Assembly: GCA_004014935.1 (NCBI GenBank)
Contig: CP025323.1
Span: 1,860,001-1,924,000, forward strand
Source of the DNA: Saccharomycopsis malanga
Taxonomy: Eukaryota; Ascomycota; Saccharomycetes; Ascoideales; Saccharomycopsidaceae
Direction: 5' to 3'
DNA length: 64,000 nt
The translations under genes were made by a program, and so were the position numbers. This document shows, in pieces, positions 37,801 through 47,562 of this stretch (its first letter is position 1; every line of letters starts with the position of its first letter). The notes under the pieces are model-generated. The model was not told the DNA's origin, did no database searches, and was given only the letters and a program-made list of their open reading frames with translations.

Positions 37801-38601
37801 TTCCTATCTTTGGCAATGCACACCTTGTTGAAGCGCAAAGAAGAACTTGTCAAGGAAATTGCAGAAAACCCAAAATATCTTGAGCTCATGAACAGTCCAC
37901 ACTTTCTAAAAAACTACAAGGTTATTGAGCGCAAACACCGTTTGAAACAAGAACTTAAAGACATGCAGACCGTCATCTCAGGCCAGAATTTGGAATTGTT
38001 GCCTGACTATGAAAGCAGATTGAATGTGCTCAAAGATTTGGGTTTTGTCGATTTCAATCTCAATGTTCAATTAAAAGGAAGAGTGGCCTGCGAAATTAAC
38101 AGTGGATGGGAGTTGATTGTCACAGAACTTGTGTTGGATAACTTTCTAGGTGATTTTGAACCAGAAGAAATCGTTGCTTTATTATCTTGTTTCATTTACG
38201 AAGGCAAAGCCAAAGTTGAACATGACGAACCCTTCTTGACGCCACGTTTGGAAGCTGGCGAAAATAGAATCAAACAAATTGTCAAAAATGTTCTTGAAAC
38301 TTACCAGAACCATCAAGTCAGTTTAACTGCTGAAGAGGAATCGTTTTTAGAACGCAAACGCTTTGCTTTGGTCAACGTTGTTTACGAATGGGCCAGAGGC
38401 ATGTCTTTTAGCAAAATTATGGAAATCAGCCCTGAATCAGAAGGAACCATTGTAAGAGTCATAACTAGATTGGACGAGGTTTGTAGAGAAGTGAAAAATG
38501 CTGCCCTGATCATTGGTAACTCCTCGCTCCATTCCAAAATGACAGAGTCTCAGGAAAAAATCAAAAGAGATATTGTCTTTTGCGCTAGTTTGTACTTGTG
38601 A
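34837..38601 (+). CDS. SKI2: Ski2 DExH-box RNA helicase (Ski complex)
   Basis: 1254 residues from ATG 34837. In-frame ATGs at 34774 and 34798 would add up to 21 residues. Acidic N-terminal region; helicase domain with FVAAHTSAGKT (P-loop, ~residue 335), DEVHYVND (~428), SATVPN; motif VI region QMSGRAGRRGLDT. The C-terminus keeps the Ski2/Mtr4 arch and winged-helix features, ending KRDIVFCASLYL. An RGG/GGR-rich insert of about 40 residues (~527-568) sits between the RecA domains and may bind RNA. Ski2, with Ski3 and Ski8, feeds mRNA to the cytoplasmic exosome for 3'-5' decay. Only six CTG codons were noted. Confidence 0.95.
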   Translation: MSGRRDEDGGGDDEDEDGNNKAARMIEDKELVELVKGIEEIGSGPISAFSQSRYEEESKSDEDVDDALRREYLVPSGVSWDILDLVQEVAEVSKEQVLDDLLGVPELVDSIVLRFKRRGMEGCIERYVEEVDAGQGAGGTGQNSMSLQRGFGSKKDAVQGRSGVLPFAPGGVSMEDATEKLVETFRGLHRDADGLFDVPEGLERGLQVSNGTGVAEITELNAEIGVEQETPEPPEEDIETFSEALMPSSKPSSNSQDDNVTIDLLLPSNIVIQPNHMAQSFKKKNWAHMVDLNHTIDNLEDLVPQMAREWPFELDPFQKEAVYHLEQNDSVFVAAHTSAGKTVVAEYAIAMANRNMTKAIYTSPIKALSNQKFRDFKQDFTDVDVGLITGDVQINPTANCLIMTTEILRSMLYRGADLIRDVEFVIFDEVHYVNDIDRGVVWEEVIIMLPPHVKFILLSATVPNTFEFASWVGRTKHKDIYVISTPKRPIPLEIFAWAKGNLYKVVDSQRVFLEDGFRQHRDTLEGTKKGGSRGGRGDSRGGRGGRGDVRGGRGARGGARGGAKNGRQFMNRDGPNKKTWLDLVQYLKNKDLLPAVVFVFSKKRCEEYVDSLTSVDFTSAKEKSEIHRFFESAMSRLKKEDRLLPQILKVREMAGRGVAVHHGGLLPIVKEVIEILFSKSLVKVLFATETFAMGLNLPTRTVVFSELRKHDGKAFRYLLPGEFTQMSGRAGRRGLDTIGTVIVMTYNMPLEPQSFKEVVLGVPTKLSSQFRLTYNMILNLLRIEALRVEEMIKRSFSENTAQSMLPDHMETAKRLEQEINRLEVDRSEFADESAALLQDLHSKFTEYHTVLCELIRTALETPALKRKFAAGRLVVFRDRKQKLRPGFIVSIRPKGLEVLLFNLGTQREDYNESDLASIPYLSMIPFFIRSLKLPRMEFHGKYRKVVVPYDKVELVTRNHASNDKEQFADRIKLLLKFQNEWNEVEWDGFLSLAMHTLLKRKEELVKEIAENPKYLELMNSPHFLKNYKVIERKHRLKQELKDMQTVISGQNLELLPDYESRLNVLKDLGFVDFNLNVQLKGRVACEINSGWELIVTELVLDNFLGDFEPEEIVALLSCFIYEGKAKVEHDEPFLTPRLEAGENRIKQIVKNVLETYQNHQVSLTAEEESFLERKRFALVNVVYEWARGMSFSKIMEISPESEGTIVRVITRLDEVCREVKNAALIIGNSSLHSKMTESQEKIKRDIVFCASLYL

Positions 38602-38634
38602 TGGGTCGTTTGTATTTATGTTGTTTGAATTCAT

Positions 38635-38795
38635 GCAGTGAAGTGCTCTCCTAGAAGAGAAAAAGACCTGACTGCAACACGGGTGAGTCAACTATGATCA
38701 AAAGGACTTGAGTAAGATTAACCAAGTCCCTTTAGATTTAGCGCGTATATACAAAGCTGATATGTACTGGGCTTGAAATATAAGATTTCAATTAT
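38635..38795 (+). mobile_element. SINE-like repeat, 5'-truncated
   Basis: AGTGCTCTCCTAGAAGAG, AAAAAGACCTGACTGCAACA, CGGGTGAGTCAACTATGATC, AACCAAGTCCCTTTAGAT, GCGCGTATATACAAAGCTG, TACTGGGCTTGAAATATAAG. It starts 34 bp after the SKI2 stop and lies in its 3' UTR region. Confidence 0.75.
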
Positions 38796-38948
38796 TAACA
38801 CGAGCAAGAGACTTACTTTGGGTCTTTTTTAATTGCTTGTGAGAAACTGATTTATACATAAGCTCAATGCTTTGTTTGACAATAACATGTAGTTGGCACT
38901 TCAAGGTACTCCAAATGTAGCATTTGAATAGAAGATTTCATCAGTCAT

Positions 38949-39008
38949 TGGGCAGGAGGATGGCTCAGTGGTTAGTGGTCTTGAACGAAAGAAGACCTGG
39001 CAGGAAAT
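38949..39008 (+). mobile_element. SINE-like tRNA-related head only
   Basis: GGGCAGGAGGATGGCTCAGT followed by GGTTAGTGGTC and AAGAAGACCTGGCAGGAA. A box TGGCTCAGTGG at 38961-38971. No B box or 3' body. Confidence 0.65.
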
Positions 39009-39936
39009 ATCCCAAGCTGGAACCCAATTTGAAACAATTTCTTACAATGCTGAACATGGATTCTACAGGCAAACTTCAACGACCTACAATAACCTTGAGT
39101 GCTCTCTTTCCAAATAAAGTGACAAGATTATAATGAATTGATTATAAACAGGCTTTTCTTACTAAGTTTCCGCAAATCTTATAAATAGTGCCTATATGCG
39201 GGATTGTTATATATAGGGCTAGAAATAGATGAATATATTACCAATCGCTTTAGACACTACACAACTAATGAAAATGGGCTTAAATAAAGAGAAAAATAGA
39301 ACCCAGTGATATAACTAAAAGTGGTATATATATTATTTTAACAGATATATTTTATTGCAATTGTAGACCTGAGAAGGAGAAACAATAAGGAATTGGTAGT
39401 CTTGTAACCGAACCATACACCTTGAAAATTTTGCTTTGCATAGGTTGCAATCATCAATTATATATAGTTTAATTGTAAGACTAACAAAGGTCATTTTATC
39501 AATTGATCAACGTACATCTTCATAATTTGGTATATTCAAGCAACTATCTCACCCATCACAATCTCCTTAGCTTGTACAGAAACGTATAAACCAAACTTTT
39601 CTATTATTACATATTATGAAGGTGATGTGTCTAAGGGTTTGCTTTAACTTTTGTATTATGATATAATGTAAAGATTTGCTATAACTTTTCTATTATGATA
39701 TAATATAAAGATTTGCTGCCCCTTTGATCACGGTAGGACAAGATATTCGGTTTGATGTTATGAAATTATATCGGAATCCCAAATTTGGGGAGATTTGTAT
39801 TACTTTGATGAAAATATGCCATCAATATAGTAAAAGTACCTAAATAACTAACGGTCTAATCAGCTAGTGTGAAATTTCCTCATTAATAGCATTTCAAGAC
39901 AGCTGCTTCATCTGATAACATGCCTTGGGTTTATTC
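39009..39936. other. Intergenic stretch with a 37-bp tandem duplication
   Basis: TTTGCTTTAACTTTTGTATT... is repeated with a 37-bp period at about 39638-39713. No gene seen. Confidence 0.55.
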
Positions 39937-41484
39937 TCAGTAGTATGCAATATTGTAAAGAAGCAACAATGCTGGATTTTCAATCTGCCAACGGGCTAGT
40001 ATGTCCATTATACGGTCTTCGAAGATTTCGCCCTTGGCATCGGCTTCGTTTTTGGTTTCTGCTAGACGGTTTACAAGTTTTAATATTCCCTGACCACCAA
40101 TGGCAGCATTCTCGGTGTCATCTTTGATGTCTACATTGATAACATGTACAATTCTGTTTAAAACAGCACCCCTGCTGTACAAATCATCCATGACAGCATC
40201 AAAACACCGCTCCTCACATGTTACAATAAGATCAAACACCTTGGTGTTTTCCTGAAACTTTTCTGGTGCTTGTTTGACTCTACGATTACGGTCAAGCATC
40301 TTCAAAACGCCGTTCTGCGTGTAAAGCTTTGGGTCCTGTGCCTCTAATTCCTTGTAAATGTCATCATAGGGCGTGCCAAATGGATAAATATTTGGCTTGT
40401 CAATCGAAGGACCCGGCAACCTCACAGCAGAACCTGTGCCGTAGGAGGAAACGGTGTATCCAGCATCCTTGAGCACCTTGTGGGCCTCCATAGAACTACA
40501 ATGTTAGTCATTTGTCTTCAATATGAGAGATGGTAATGATTGACGGTTTTGTTGGGATTTTATGATTAGAAAATAACGGTGATTAGTCAAAGCTAATATG
40601 AAAAAAGACTTGAGTTAATTTTAATGATAATTTGATTATACATGATGTTATTGGCAAACTCAGTTAACCGTACATGAATTAATGGATTACGAAATATGTG
40701 ATAATGTGTTGGAATGATTTGAGTCAAAATAGCTAATAATCCATTGAAATATTATTTTGAAGGGGATTTGATTGTTAGAGTTGATTTTTGGAATTGATTG
40801 TTGGAGTTGATTGTTGGAGTTGATTGTTGGAATTGATTGTTGGAATTGATTTTTGGAATTGATTGTTGGAGTTGATTGTTGGAGTTGATTGTTGGAATTG
40901 ATTGTTGGAATTGATTGTTGGAATTGATTTATTTCAATCAATTTCGTATCTACTTTGAAATTATGATCTCAATTTATTAATTTATCATGATTCATTATGA
41001 TTTATCATTATTCAACATAATTCAATATTTTTAAATATTATTAAATGTAGTTCAGCATTATTCAGCATCATTCATCTAAATTCAATATTATTCAATGTAA
41101 TTCAACATCATTCATCATAATTCATCATAATCGATCATCATTCATCATAATTCATCATAATCTATCATCATTCATCATCATTTATCATTATTCATAATTA
41201 ATTTTTATTATTATAATTTATCATTATAATTCAGCATAACGCGTACATACCAATATGTACTGGGCTCGCAATATAAGCTTATTATTACTATTATGATTTA
41301 TCATAATAATTTATCATTATTCATTCCTATTCATCATTACAATAGCCATTATAATCATCATAATTACCATCAGTCTTTTTCATATATTCTTACAAAACCA
41401 TTTAACCAACCCAAAATCTCGAATTCAAACTTACCGATTTTGATTCGATGCACAGACTGTGCACACTTTCAACGTTGAACTCAT
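39937..41484 (-). CDS. SSU72: RNA polymerase II CTD phosphatase Ssu72, one long intron
   Basis: Two exons on the minus strand. Exon 1 (41435-41484) encodes [17 protein letters not shown] with the last Arg codon split. Exon 2 (39937-40495) continues [28 protein letters not shown]. Together they form the catalytic loop C-A-S-N-Q-N-R-S (CX5R), with the nucleophilic Cys at residue 11. The intron has a GTAAGT donor, a GACTAAC branch site very close to the acceptor, and TAG. The product is 202 residues, against 206 in S. cerevisiae. Ssu72 removes phosphate from Ser5 and Ser7 of the Pol II CTD and is part of the cleavage/polyadenylation factor. The 939-bp intron is very long for a yeast and carries repeats. 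Confidence 0.93.
40766..40932. repeat. 15-bp minisatellite inside the SSU72 intron
   Basis: TTGGARTTGATTGTT-type units recur about eleven times with few changes. Confidence 0.9.
40985..41220. repeat. Degenerate ATTCATCATA array inside the SSU72 intron
   Basis: About 20 loosely related units of TTCATCAT, TTCAACAT and TTTATCAT with a 10-13 bp period. Confidence 0.8.
41235..41293 (+). mobile_element. SINE-like repeat, 3'-end fragment within the SSU72 intron
   Basis: ATAACGCGTACATACCAATA, TGTACTGGGCTCGCAATATA, then TTATTATTACTATTATG. It is antisense to SSU72. Confidence 0.7.
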
Positions 41485-41731
41485 CTTTGCTAATCCTCAA
41501 AGCTTTCTTATCACTAATAATCATCTAGTAAATATCACCAAATCCCTCTTATATATAGGCACATTGCTCTTTTATATATGGTACACGTGACTACAATTAT
41601 AGTGAGTATATATATGAGTGCTATTTTTCAGCTGGTACTGATAAACCATCAATAAATGTAAACATTGGTAAAAAGATTATAAGGAAAAGGTGTCTTTTTT
41701 TGTAGTATATGCTAAATAAAGAAGGTGAATA

Positions 41732-43318
41732 ATGTCGGATGTTGATTTAGATGAAGATTTGTTAGCTCTTGCTGGTGCAGGAGGGTCAGAATCCGAATCT
41801 GATTTTTCATCGAATAAATCGAATAGAAAGAAACGAGAATACGATGAGTTCGAAGACGAAGAGCCTAATTTACGTAAGAAAAGCAAGGCTGCGGTAGAGG
41901 AGAATCCATATCCGTTAGAAGGTAAATATATTGATGAAGATGACAAGCTTAGAATTGAAACAATGGATGAGATGGCCAGAGAAGAATTATTATATTCTCG
42001 AGCCCAAGAAATGAATGATTACAATGAGAGATTGTATTTGGCACAGAGGGTTGCCAAGGAAAAAAACCAGTTGCAAGAAGAGCGGTCAACAAGATCGAAA
42101 AAAGTCAAAGAGTCTACAAAATCAAAAAAGACGTCCAAATTATCTGAGTTGAAAAAACAAAGAGATAGAAAAGCCAGAAAGGAAGCTGGCGATGAATATT
42201 CCGACCAAGACGCCGACCAAGACGATGAAGATGATGACGGCTATGAAGTTCCAGAAGCAGATGACGATTACGATTTGCATGACGAATATGATGAAGAAGA
42301 CGATTATAATCCCGACAATGTAGAATGGGCGTCTGAAAGAAGATCAGAACCACCACGGGAAACATCGCTTGCCGACATCAACAAGATCCGGGTGGGCAGA
42401 ACACAAGTAGCCAAGTTTTTGTATTATCCTGAATTCAAAAACGTCGCCAAAGATTGCGTGGCGCGCTTTAGTCTTGGTATCAACGCCTCCACTGGCCAAC
42501 CTACGTATCGGATGGTGAAGATTCTTGCCATAGAGCAAGGCAGAAGACCATACAAGTTGGAAAAGGGCTACGTGAACTTGTTTGCGGTGTGTTCTGTAGG
42601 AAAAGGTGCCCCAAAGAAAGTCAGAATGGATTTCTTCAGCAACTCTCCTATCAACGAGGAAGAACTCGCCGTCTACAAGTCCTACGAAGGAAGCTTGCCT
42701 TCAGTGAAAAAAATTGAAAGAAAGTACCAAGAACTTAAAGAAATGGCTACCAGAACTCTTACAGCCCAGGAAATCAAAGTCATTACTCAACACAAACAAG
42801 CCTTGAACAGAGACTACACTGGTGCTAACGCTGTCGTAAGAAGATCCGAATTGACTGCACAGTTGGAAGTCGCTAAACAACACGGCAATGTGTCGGAAAT
42901 ACTGAAAATCGAACACGAATTATCAAAGTACCAGAACGCCCGTCAAAAACAAAGCGACAAGTTAAGCCAATTCGATAAATTGAGCACCTTGGACAAGGTC
43001 AACGAAAGAAATAGAAGAAAGAACCAAGATCTTGTCAGAAAAGCAGAATTACTTGCTTCCGAAAAAAGAAGAAAAGAAATGGCCGGTGCAGTCACTTCCA
43101 ATCCTTTCAGCAGATTGAAAACTAATGTTAGATTGTACTACCAAAACATCCAGCAGGAAGAAGCTGAAAAAGCCCAGCAAAACGCACAGCAAGAGGAGGC
43201 CAAGCAACAAGCTAAGGAAAAGGCTAAAGAAAAATTCTTTGGAAGAGCAAAATACCGTCAGGTCGGAGAGCTCGATAAGGTTATCCGCCAATCAGTCACC
43301 GTGGACTTTGGTTTCTAG
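41732..43318 (+). CDS. RTF1: Paf1-complex subunit Rtf1
   Basis: 528 residues. A highly acidic, Lys/Glu-rich N-terminal third (MSDVDLDEDLLALAGAGGSE) leads to the Plus3 domain at residues ~212-320: LADINKIRVGRTQVAKFLYY, FKNVAKDCVARFSLGIN, YRMVKILAIEQGRRPYKLEK, GYVNLFAVCSVGKGAPKKVR. A coiled-coil C-terminus follows. Rtf1's Plus3 domain binds phospho-Spt5, and its histone-modification segment stimulates Rad6/Bre1 H2B ubiquitination during elongation. Length and layout fit yeast Rtf1 (558 aa). The head-to-head SSU72 start is 248 bp away. Confidence 0.95.
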   Translation: MSDVDLDEDLLALAGAGGSESESDFSSNKSNRKKREYDEFEDEEPNLRKKSKAAVEENPYPLEGKYIDEDDKLRIETMDEMAREELLYSRAQEMNDYNERLYLAQRVAKEKNQLQEERSTRSKKVKESTKSKKTSKLSELKKQRDRKARKEAGDEYSDQDADQDDEDDDGYEVPEADDDYDLHDEYDEEDDYNPDNVEWASERRSEPPRETSLADINKIRVGRTQVAKFLYYPEFKNVAKDCVARFSLGINASTGQPTYRMVKILAIEQGRRPYKLEKGYVNLFAVCSVGKGAPKKVRMDFFSNSPINEEELAVYKSYEGSLPSVKKIERKYQELKEMATRTLTAQEIKVITQHKQALNRDYTGANAVVRRSELTAQLEVAKQHGNVSEILKIEHELSKYQNARQKQSDKLSQFDKLSTLDKVNERNRRKNQDLVRKAELLASEKRRKEMAGAVTSNPFSRLKTNVRLYYQNIQQEEAEKAQQNAQQEEAKQQAKEKAKEKFFGRAKYRQVGELDKVIRQSVTVDFGF

Positions 43319-44754
43319 TAGTTTATTTATGTATTGTATACTTTGATGTTAAAATTGTCATTTGTAGAATTTTGTCAGTGGTTTGTATCAATTACAAAAT
43401 TGGACTTTGCCAGTGATTAGTATTAATTTCAAAGATAGACTTTTTACGTAATTTTTCTTAAAATATGTCCTATGCCGCTGACAAACTTTTTACCTCAGTA
43501 ATCAAATTGCAACCAAACTCACTGAAATACTAACATCACTGAAAACCCAAACATCAAACGCACTCAATGCCATACTTTTCTCAACTACCTACACCATAAT
43601 ATACCGGTATAATAACTGTTAATCACTCACTGTTCGTCTATATAAACATAATCCCTTATAAGTTTAAATAGATATTATAGCCAAGTAGTTTCTTAAAATT
43701 TCAGATGGCTGATTCGGGTAGGTTGTGAGCACTGGTAATAATATCTTTTTTCATAAGGAATTGTAGTGAGTTGGTTCAATTCGTTTCCTGGGCGTTGTAT
43801 AATTACGTTTTAACAAGTTTTATAATTAGGTTTTGATGTTACAAGCATTCTAGCTGACTGTTTTGATTGTAAAAAATCTTTAAAATATGGTGAGGCTACG
43901 GTGTTTTGTACGTATTTGTTGAAATATATAAAGCGGGGAAAATTCAAAAAAGATTCAACTCGTTTCGAAGCGATATTGAGTTACTTTTTAAACATTGTAG
44001 ATTTTGTTTGATAATTAACAACTGATAACGAATCATTGTAGACCAAATGAAGCTTAAAGAAGGGGTAAAAGTGAGGAATATGTATTGGGCATATATTGTC
44101 GATTTTAACCGGATTTTACCAAAGTTTGTTTTATTTTTTCTTGGCCTACTTGGCCGTTTTCTGGTTACCTATTCTAATACTCCGGTGATGGAATACTCTG
44201 TAAATTTTAGTATTTCTAACGAGAATATTTGACTACGGTTAATTGAAATATTATTGGATTGAATGTTTCAATGGGCCTGGTTTGTATGGTATGTTGTTAG
44301 ATTCATCATTATATACCGGGCACGTTTGGTTATAGTAAAACCTTTTGATAATAACCAAGTACATCCGATATAATGTTTATTGGTGCATGTATGTTGCATC
44401 AAACTCGAATCAAACAAGAAAACAATAAACATCCTTAAGATATCAGAAAAAAGTAAGCTATAGTTTAGTCTAGTGGAGGACACATCCTCATTAGTTTCGG
44501 AGACAATGTACGATTTTCTGGTAGTGTATGGAACTGTTTCAGCGGTGCGCCTGAACATTGGATGTAGGAGGAAATAATGTGACGTTTGGTGGAATACAGT
44601 GATCTGGGCTGGTAACTTGGGGAATAAAAAGGGCGGTATCCTGTAGAAGATGGTAGAGTATATAATGATATAAATTCTTGTAGGGAAAACTGTAGTTTTG
44701 GTAAGGATAAATTTTCTTTTGACAGGAAAGATCATAAGGAACGATTGATAAAAG
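43319..44754. other. Long intergenic stretch upstream of the GH72 gene
   Basis: 1.4 kb with no supported gene. A weak head-like patch (GATGGCTGATTCGGGTAGG then GGTTCAATTCG) lies near 43703-43785 and may be a SINE head relic. The long 5' region may carry upstream control elements of a cell-wall gene. Confidence 0.45.
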
Positions 44755-46308
44755 ATGGTTGTATTAAAAGCAACAATATTGGCTACAATTCTCGGGGCAG
44801 TTTCTGCACTTTCTCCAATTGAGGTCAAAGGAAATGCCTTTTGGAAAGATGGTGAGCGGTTTTACATTAGAGGTGTTGATTACCAGCCAGGCGGAAGTTC
44901 AGCCACAAGTGTGAGTGACCCATTGGCAGACACAGCAGCTTGTAAAAGAGATATCCAGTATTTCAAGGAGTTGGGAGTCAATACAGTACGAGTTTATTCG
45001 GTTGATCCATCGAAGAATCATGACGAATGTATGAAAGAGTTGGAAAAGAATGACATTTATTTGATTTTGGATGTTAACAATCCATCCAATTCGATCAACA
45101 GAGCCCAGGCTGAATGTTCATACAATGCCTTTTATTTGAAAAATGTGTTTGATGTGATTGATGCATTTGCTGGATATGACAACACATTGGGCTATTTTGC
45201 TGCCAACGAGGTCATCAATGATGAAAAAACCACAGGGGCTGCCAAGTTTGTTAAAGCAACTGTCAGAGACATGAAGAAATACATTGCTGCTAGAAATTAT
45301 AGAAAGATTCCAGTTGGATATTCTGCAGCAGATATCGCCACCAATAGAAAAGACCAGATCCAGTATTTCAGCTGTGGAAACGATCCTGACGCCAGAGTTG
45401 ACTTCTGGGGCCATAATGATTATTCCTGGTGTGCTGAAAGTGATATGCAGAAATCAGGCTATTCAACATTGATAGATGAGTTCAAAAACTTGCCTCTTCC
45501 AATCTTTTTCTCTGAATTCGGTTGTAATTCTGTCAAAGACAGACCGTTCACCGAGATCCAAGCCATTTACTCTGACAAAATGTCTTCTGTCTTGTCTGGC
45601 GGTTTGGTTTACGAATACTCGCAAGAAGCAAACAACTACGGCTTGGTTTCTGTAAGTGGTTCTACAGTCACTCCTCTTGGAAGTTACGCCAACTTGAAAA
45701 AACAATATGCTGCTGCCAAAAACCCTGCTGGCGATGGTGGGTATTCTGAATCATACCCAACTCCTTCTTGTCCAACAACTTCTTCCACTTGGCTTTCTGA
45801 CGCCAACTTGCCTGAAACACCAGCTGGAGCTCAAAAGATGATTGAGGAAGGCGCAGGCGCCGTCGTTGCCATCTCAGAACTTGGTGACACATCTTTCAAA
45901 TGTAAAGCTGACTATAACTATCCTACTGGATCTTCAAACGTTTTCAAGGGAACTACCAGTAGCAATACTACTACTCTTAACAATTCTACCATTCTGTCGT
46001 CGGGTTATAATAATACCCTTACCAATAATACCAATAGTACCTCCAACATAACGGCCACCCCTAGCATAAATAACAACACTGTTGCCATTCCAACACAAGA
46101 CGACACTACTCTTGCCCCATATGCCACCACTCTTTTGTCGTCATCGCTTACAGCAGCCTCAGAACATGTTTCGTCTGCTTCTCCTGGCGACCAGTACAAG
46201 GCAGCTTCTGCATCCTCCTCTTCAGTACATACTGTGAAAAGTGCTGCTGGGGCCCACAAGGTATTGCCAGCAGGTTTGGCATTTGTAGGACTTCTTAGTT
46301 TGTTGTGA
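44755..46308 (+). CDS. GH72 beta-1,3-glucanosyltransferase, GPI-anchored (Gas5/Pga4 type)
   Basis: 517 residues. Signal peptide residues 1-18 (MVVLKATILATILGAVSALS). The GH72 catalytic domain covers ~19-330, with acid/base Glu-152 in AANEVIN and nucleophile Glu-254 in FFSEFGCN, and the conserved FYIRGVDYQPGG and NTVRVYSVDP. A Cys-containing linker follows, then an Asn/Ser/Thr-rich tail with many N-glycosylation sequons. The hydrophobic C-terminus VLPAGLAFVGLLSLL is typical of a GPI-anchor signal. There is no CBM43 (X8) module, so it is the Gas3/4/5-like subgroup, close in layout to C. albicans Pga4. It elongates cell-wall beta-1,3-glucan at the plasma membrane. Confidence 0.9.
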   Translation: MVVLKATILATILGAVSALSPIEVKGNAFWKDGERFYIRGVDYQPGGSSATSVSDPLADTAACKRDIQYFKELGVNTVRVYSVDPSKNHDECMKELEKNDIYLILDVNNPSNSINRAQAECSYNAFYLKNVFDVIDAFAGYDNTLGYFAANEVINDEKTTGAAKFVKATVRDMKKYIAARNYRKIPVGYSAADIATNRKDQIQYFSCGNDPDARVDFWGHNDYSWCAESDMQKSGYSTLIDEFKNLPLPIFFSEFGCNSVKDRPFTEIQAIYSDKMSSVLSGGLVYEYSQEANNYGLVSVSGSTVTPLGSYANLKKQYAAAKNPAGDGGYSESYPTPSCPTTSSTWLSDANLPETPAGAQKMIEEGAGAVVAISELGDTSFKCKADYNYPTGSSNVFKGTTSSNTTTLNNSTILSSGYNNTLTNNTNSTSNITATPSINNNTVAIPTQDDTTLAPYATTLLSSSLTAASEHVSSASPGDQYKAASASSSSVHTVKSAAGAHKVLPAGLAFVGLLSLL

Positions 46309-46377
46309 TTCCGTTTTATATACTATTCTACAGTTTTCTAGATTCATAGACGTTTATTTCAGTTGTGTTTTCTGTAG

Positions 46378-47235
46378 TTAAACCACTATCAAAGGATCAC
46401 TGTCTGTTTCGCTGATCTCCACCGCAAACTGGTCACCAAGTTCGTTACTCAATTTGGTCTCAACATGTTTCAAATACCCTCTTTCGGTGTTCGAATGGTT
46501 ACAGAGTATAACATTTGCGCCTCTTTCTTTGAAGGCCAACACCTCATGATGAGAAAGTTCGCCAGTGTAGATCAAATCAGGAACAACTCCGCCTTTGAGA
46601 TACTTGCTGAAGATCGAGCCTCCAGAGCCTGCACAGATAGCTACCAGAGACACCTTGGATGGGTCTGTCTTGTCACCAAAGGGCTCTGCACGAGCCAACT
46701 GGATATTTTGAAGCCCAAGGTTCTTTTTAATTTCTTTTACAAGGATTTCGAGATCCACCGGAGACAGGAAAGTAACAAATCTTCCCATTCCAGCCTCTGG
46801 ATCAATAGAGTCTTTTTCAATGGTTTCCTTAGCAGAAATCGGAGAGCCAAGAGTATCTACAAGCCAATCATTGACGCCTCCTTTTGCAGCGTCAATAGAA
46901 GTGTGTGGAGAATACACTGAAATGTTGTTTTTGATCAATTGAATAAGCGATACTTGCTGAGGATCTAAACCACTGCCTACACTTTTCAAACCACGAAATA
47001 TAAACGGATGATAAGCAAGAATCAAATCGATTTTTTTTTCAACTGCTTCAATTGCCACTTTTCTCGTAAGATCAACTGTTAGTAATATTTTGAAATGAGT
47101 TTTACTACTCGAACCACCAACCCCAGCAGAAGAATCAACTAATAAACCAACATTGTCCCACGATCTGTCCGCAAGCTCCACTGGGTAAAGTCTCTGGATT
47201 GCTTTCACAGCAGCTTTGAGTGTTTTCGAAGACAT
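46378..47235 (-). CDS. NIF3: NIF3-family (DUF34) dinuclear-metal protein
   Basis: 285 residues from ATG 47235, against 288 in S. cerevisiae Nif3. The open frame extends upstream to 47337, but the extra residues overlap SINE-like sequence and are not conserved. Motifs: LADRSWDNVGLLVDSS, ILAYHPFIFRGLKSV, SVYSPHTSIDAAKGGVNDWL, YTGELSHHEVLAFKERGANV and LCNHSNTERGYL. The conserved histidines and Glu would bind two metal ions. The family is near universal and its reaction is still debated (GTP cyclohydrolase-like or NAD(P)HX-linked proposals). Confidence 0.92.
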   Translation of the reverse strand: MSSKTLKAAVKAIQRLYPVELADRSWDNVGLLVDSSAGVGGSSSKTHFKILLTVDLTRKVAIEAVEKKIDLILAYHPFIFRGLKSVGSGLDPQQVSLIQLIKNNISVYSPHTSIDAAKGGVNDWLVDTLGSPISAKETIEKDSIDPEAGMGRFVTFLSPVDLEILVKEIKKNLGLQNIQLARAEPFGDKTDPSKVSLVAICAGSGGSIFSKYLKGGVVPDLIYTGELSHHEVLAFKERGANVILCNHSNTERGYLKHVETKLSNELGDQFAVEISETDSDPLIVV

Positions 47236-47311
47236 ATTTCCACACAAATTGTTCGTTTCCAAGAGTTGACTAATATAATGTATAGGCCGCAAGGCAGGAG
47301 GAGTGTATAAC

Positions 47312-47562
47312 TGGAAAAGAGAAAAACGATCTGGCACGATAGTTTAACGGCTAGTTTGGCTTGAAAAAGAGAAAAAAGACCATGGGTTCGATTCCCACTA
47401 CAAACACTTTTCACTAGATGATGAACGTGACTTCACATTACAAGTGTAGTAGTTACATCAATTGGGTAAGATTAACAATACATTATTGGGCTTTTGCCCA
47501 CTAGGTTTTACCAAGTTCCTAAGGCGTATATACTGGGCTCGAAATATAAGATATTATTATTT
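47312..47562 (+). mobile_element. tRNA-derived SINE-like repeat with the best tRNA-like head
   Basis: About 251 bp. A box TAGTTTAACGG at 47340-47350, B box GGGTTCGATTCCC at 47384-47396, separated by an A/G-rich AAAAAGAGAAAAAAG block. The head GATAGTTTAACGGCTAG resembles fungal tRNA-Asp and tRNA-Glu heads. The body continues ACACTTTTCAC, CATTATTGGGC, TTTTACCAAGTTCC, TACTGGGCTCGAAATATAAG and ATATTATTATTTT. No acceptor stem or anticodon stem can form, so it is not a tRNA gene. Confidence 0.85.

Larger units (their letters stand above)
40496..41434 (-). other. SSU72 intron (939 bp)
   Basis: Bounded by GTAAGT (complement of 41429-41434) and GACTAAC...TAG (acceptor at 40496-40498). It holds a 15-bp minisatellite, an ATTCATCATA-type simple array and a fragment of the SINE-like family. 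No ORF or snoRNA was recognised inside. Confidence 0.9.

Noticed and set aside
43703-43785. Additional SINE head
   Set aside because: Only a loose resemblance (GGCTGATTCGG and GGTTCAATTCG) with wrong spacing; mentioned in the spacer entry but not called.
44268-44828. 186-codon minus-strand frame overlapping the GH72 start
   Set aside because: Antisense to a well-supported signal peptide region; no family resemblance.
47236-47337. N-terminal extension of NIF3
   Set aside because: Overlaps the SINE-like 5' end; the ATG at 47235 gives the family's normal length.
47330-47405. A functional tRNA gene
   Set aside because: A and B boxes are good, but acceptor and anticodon stems do not form and the sequence continues into the SINE body found elsewhere.
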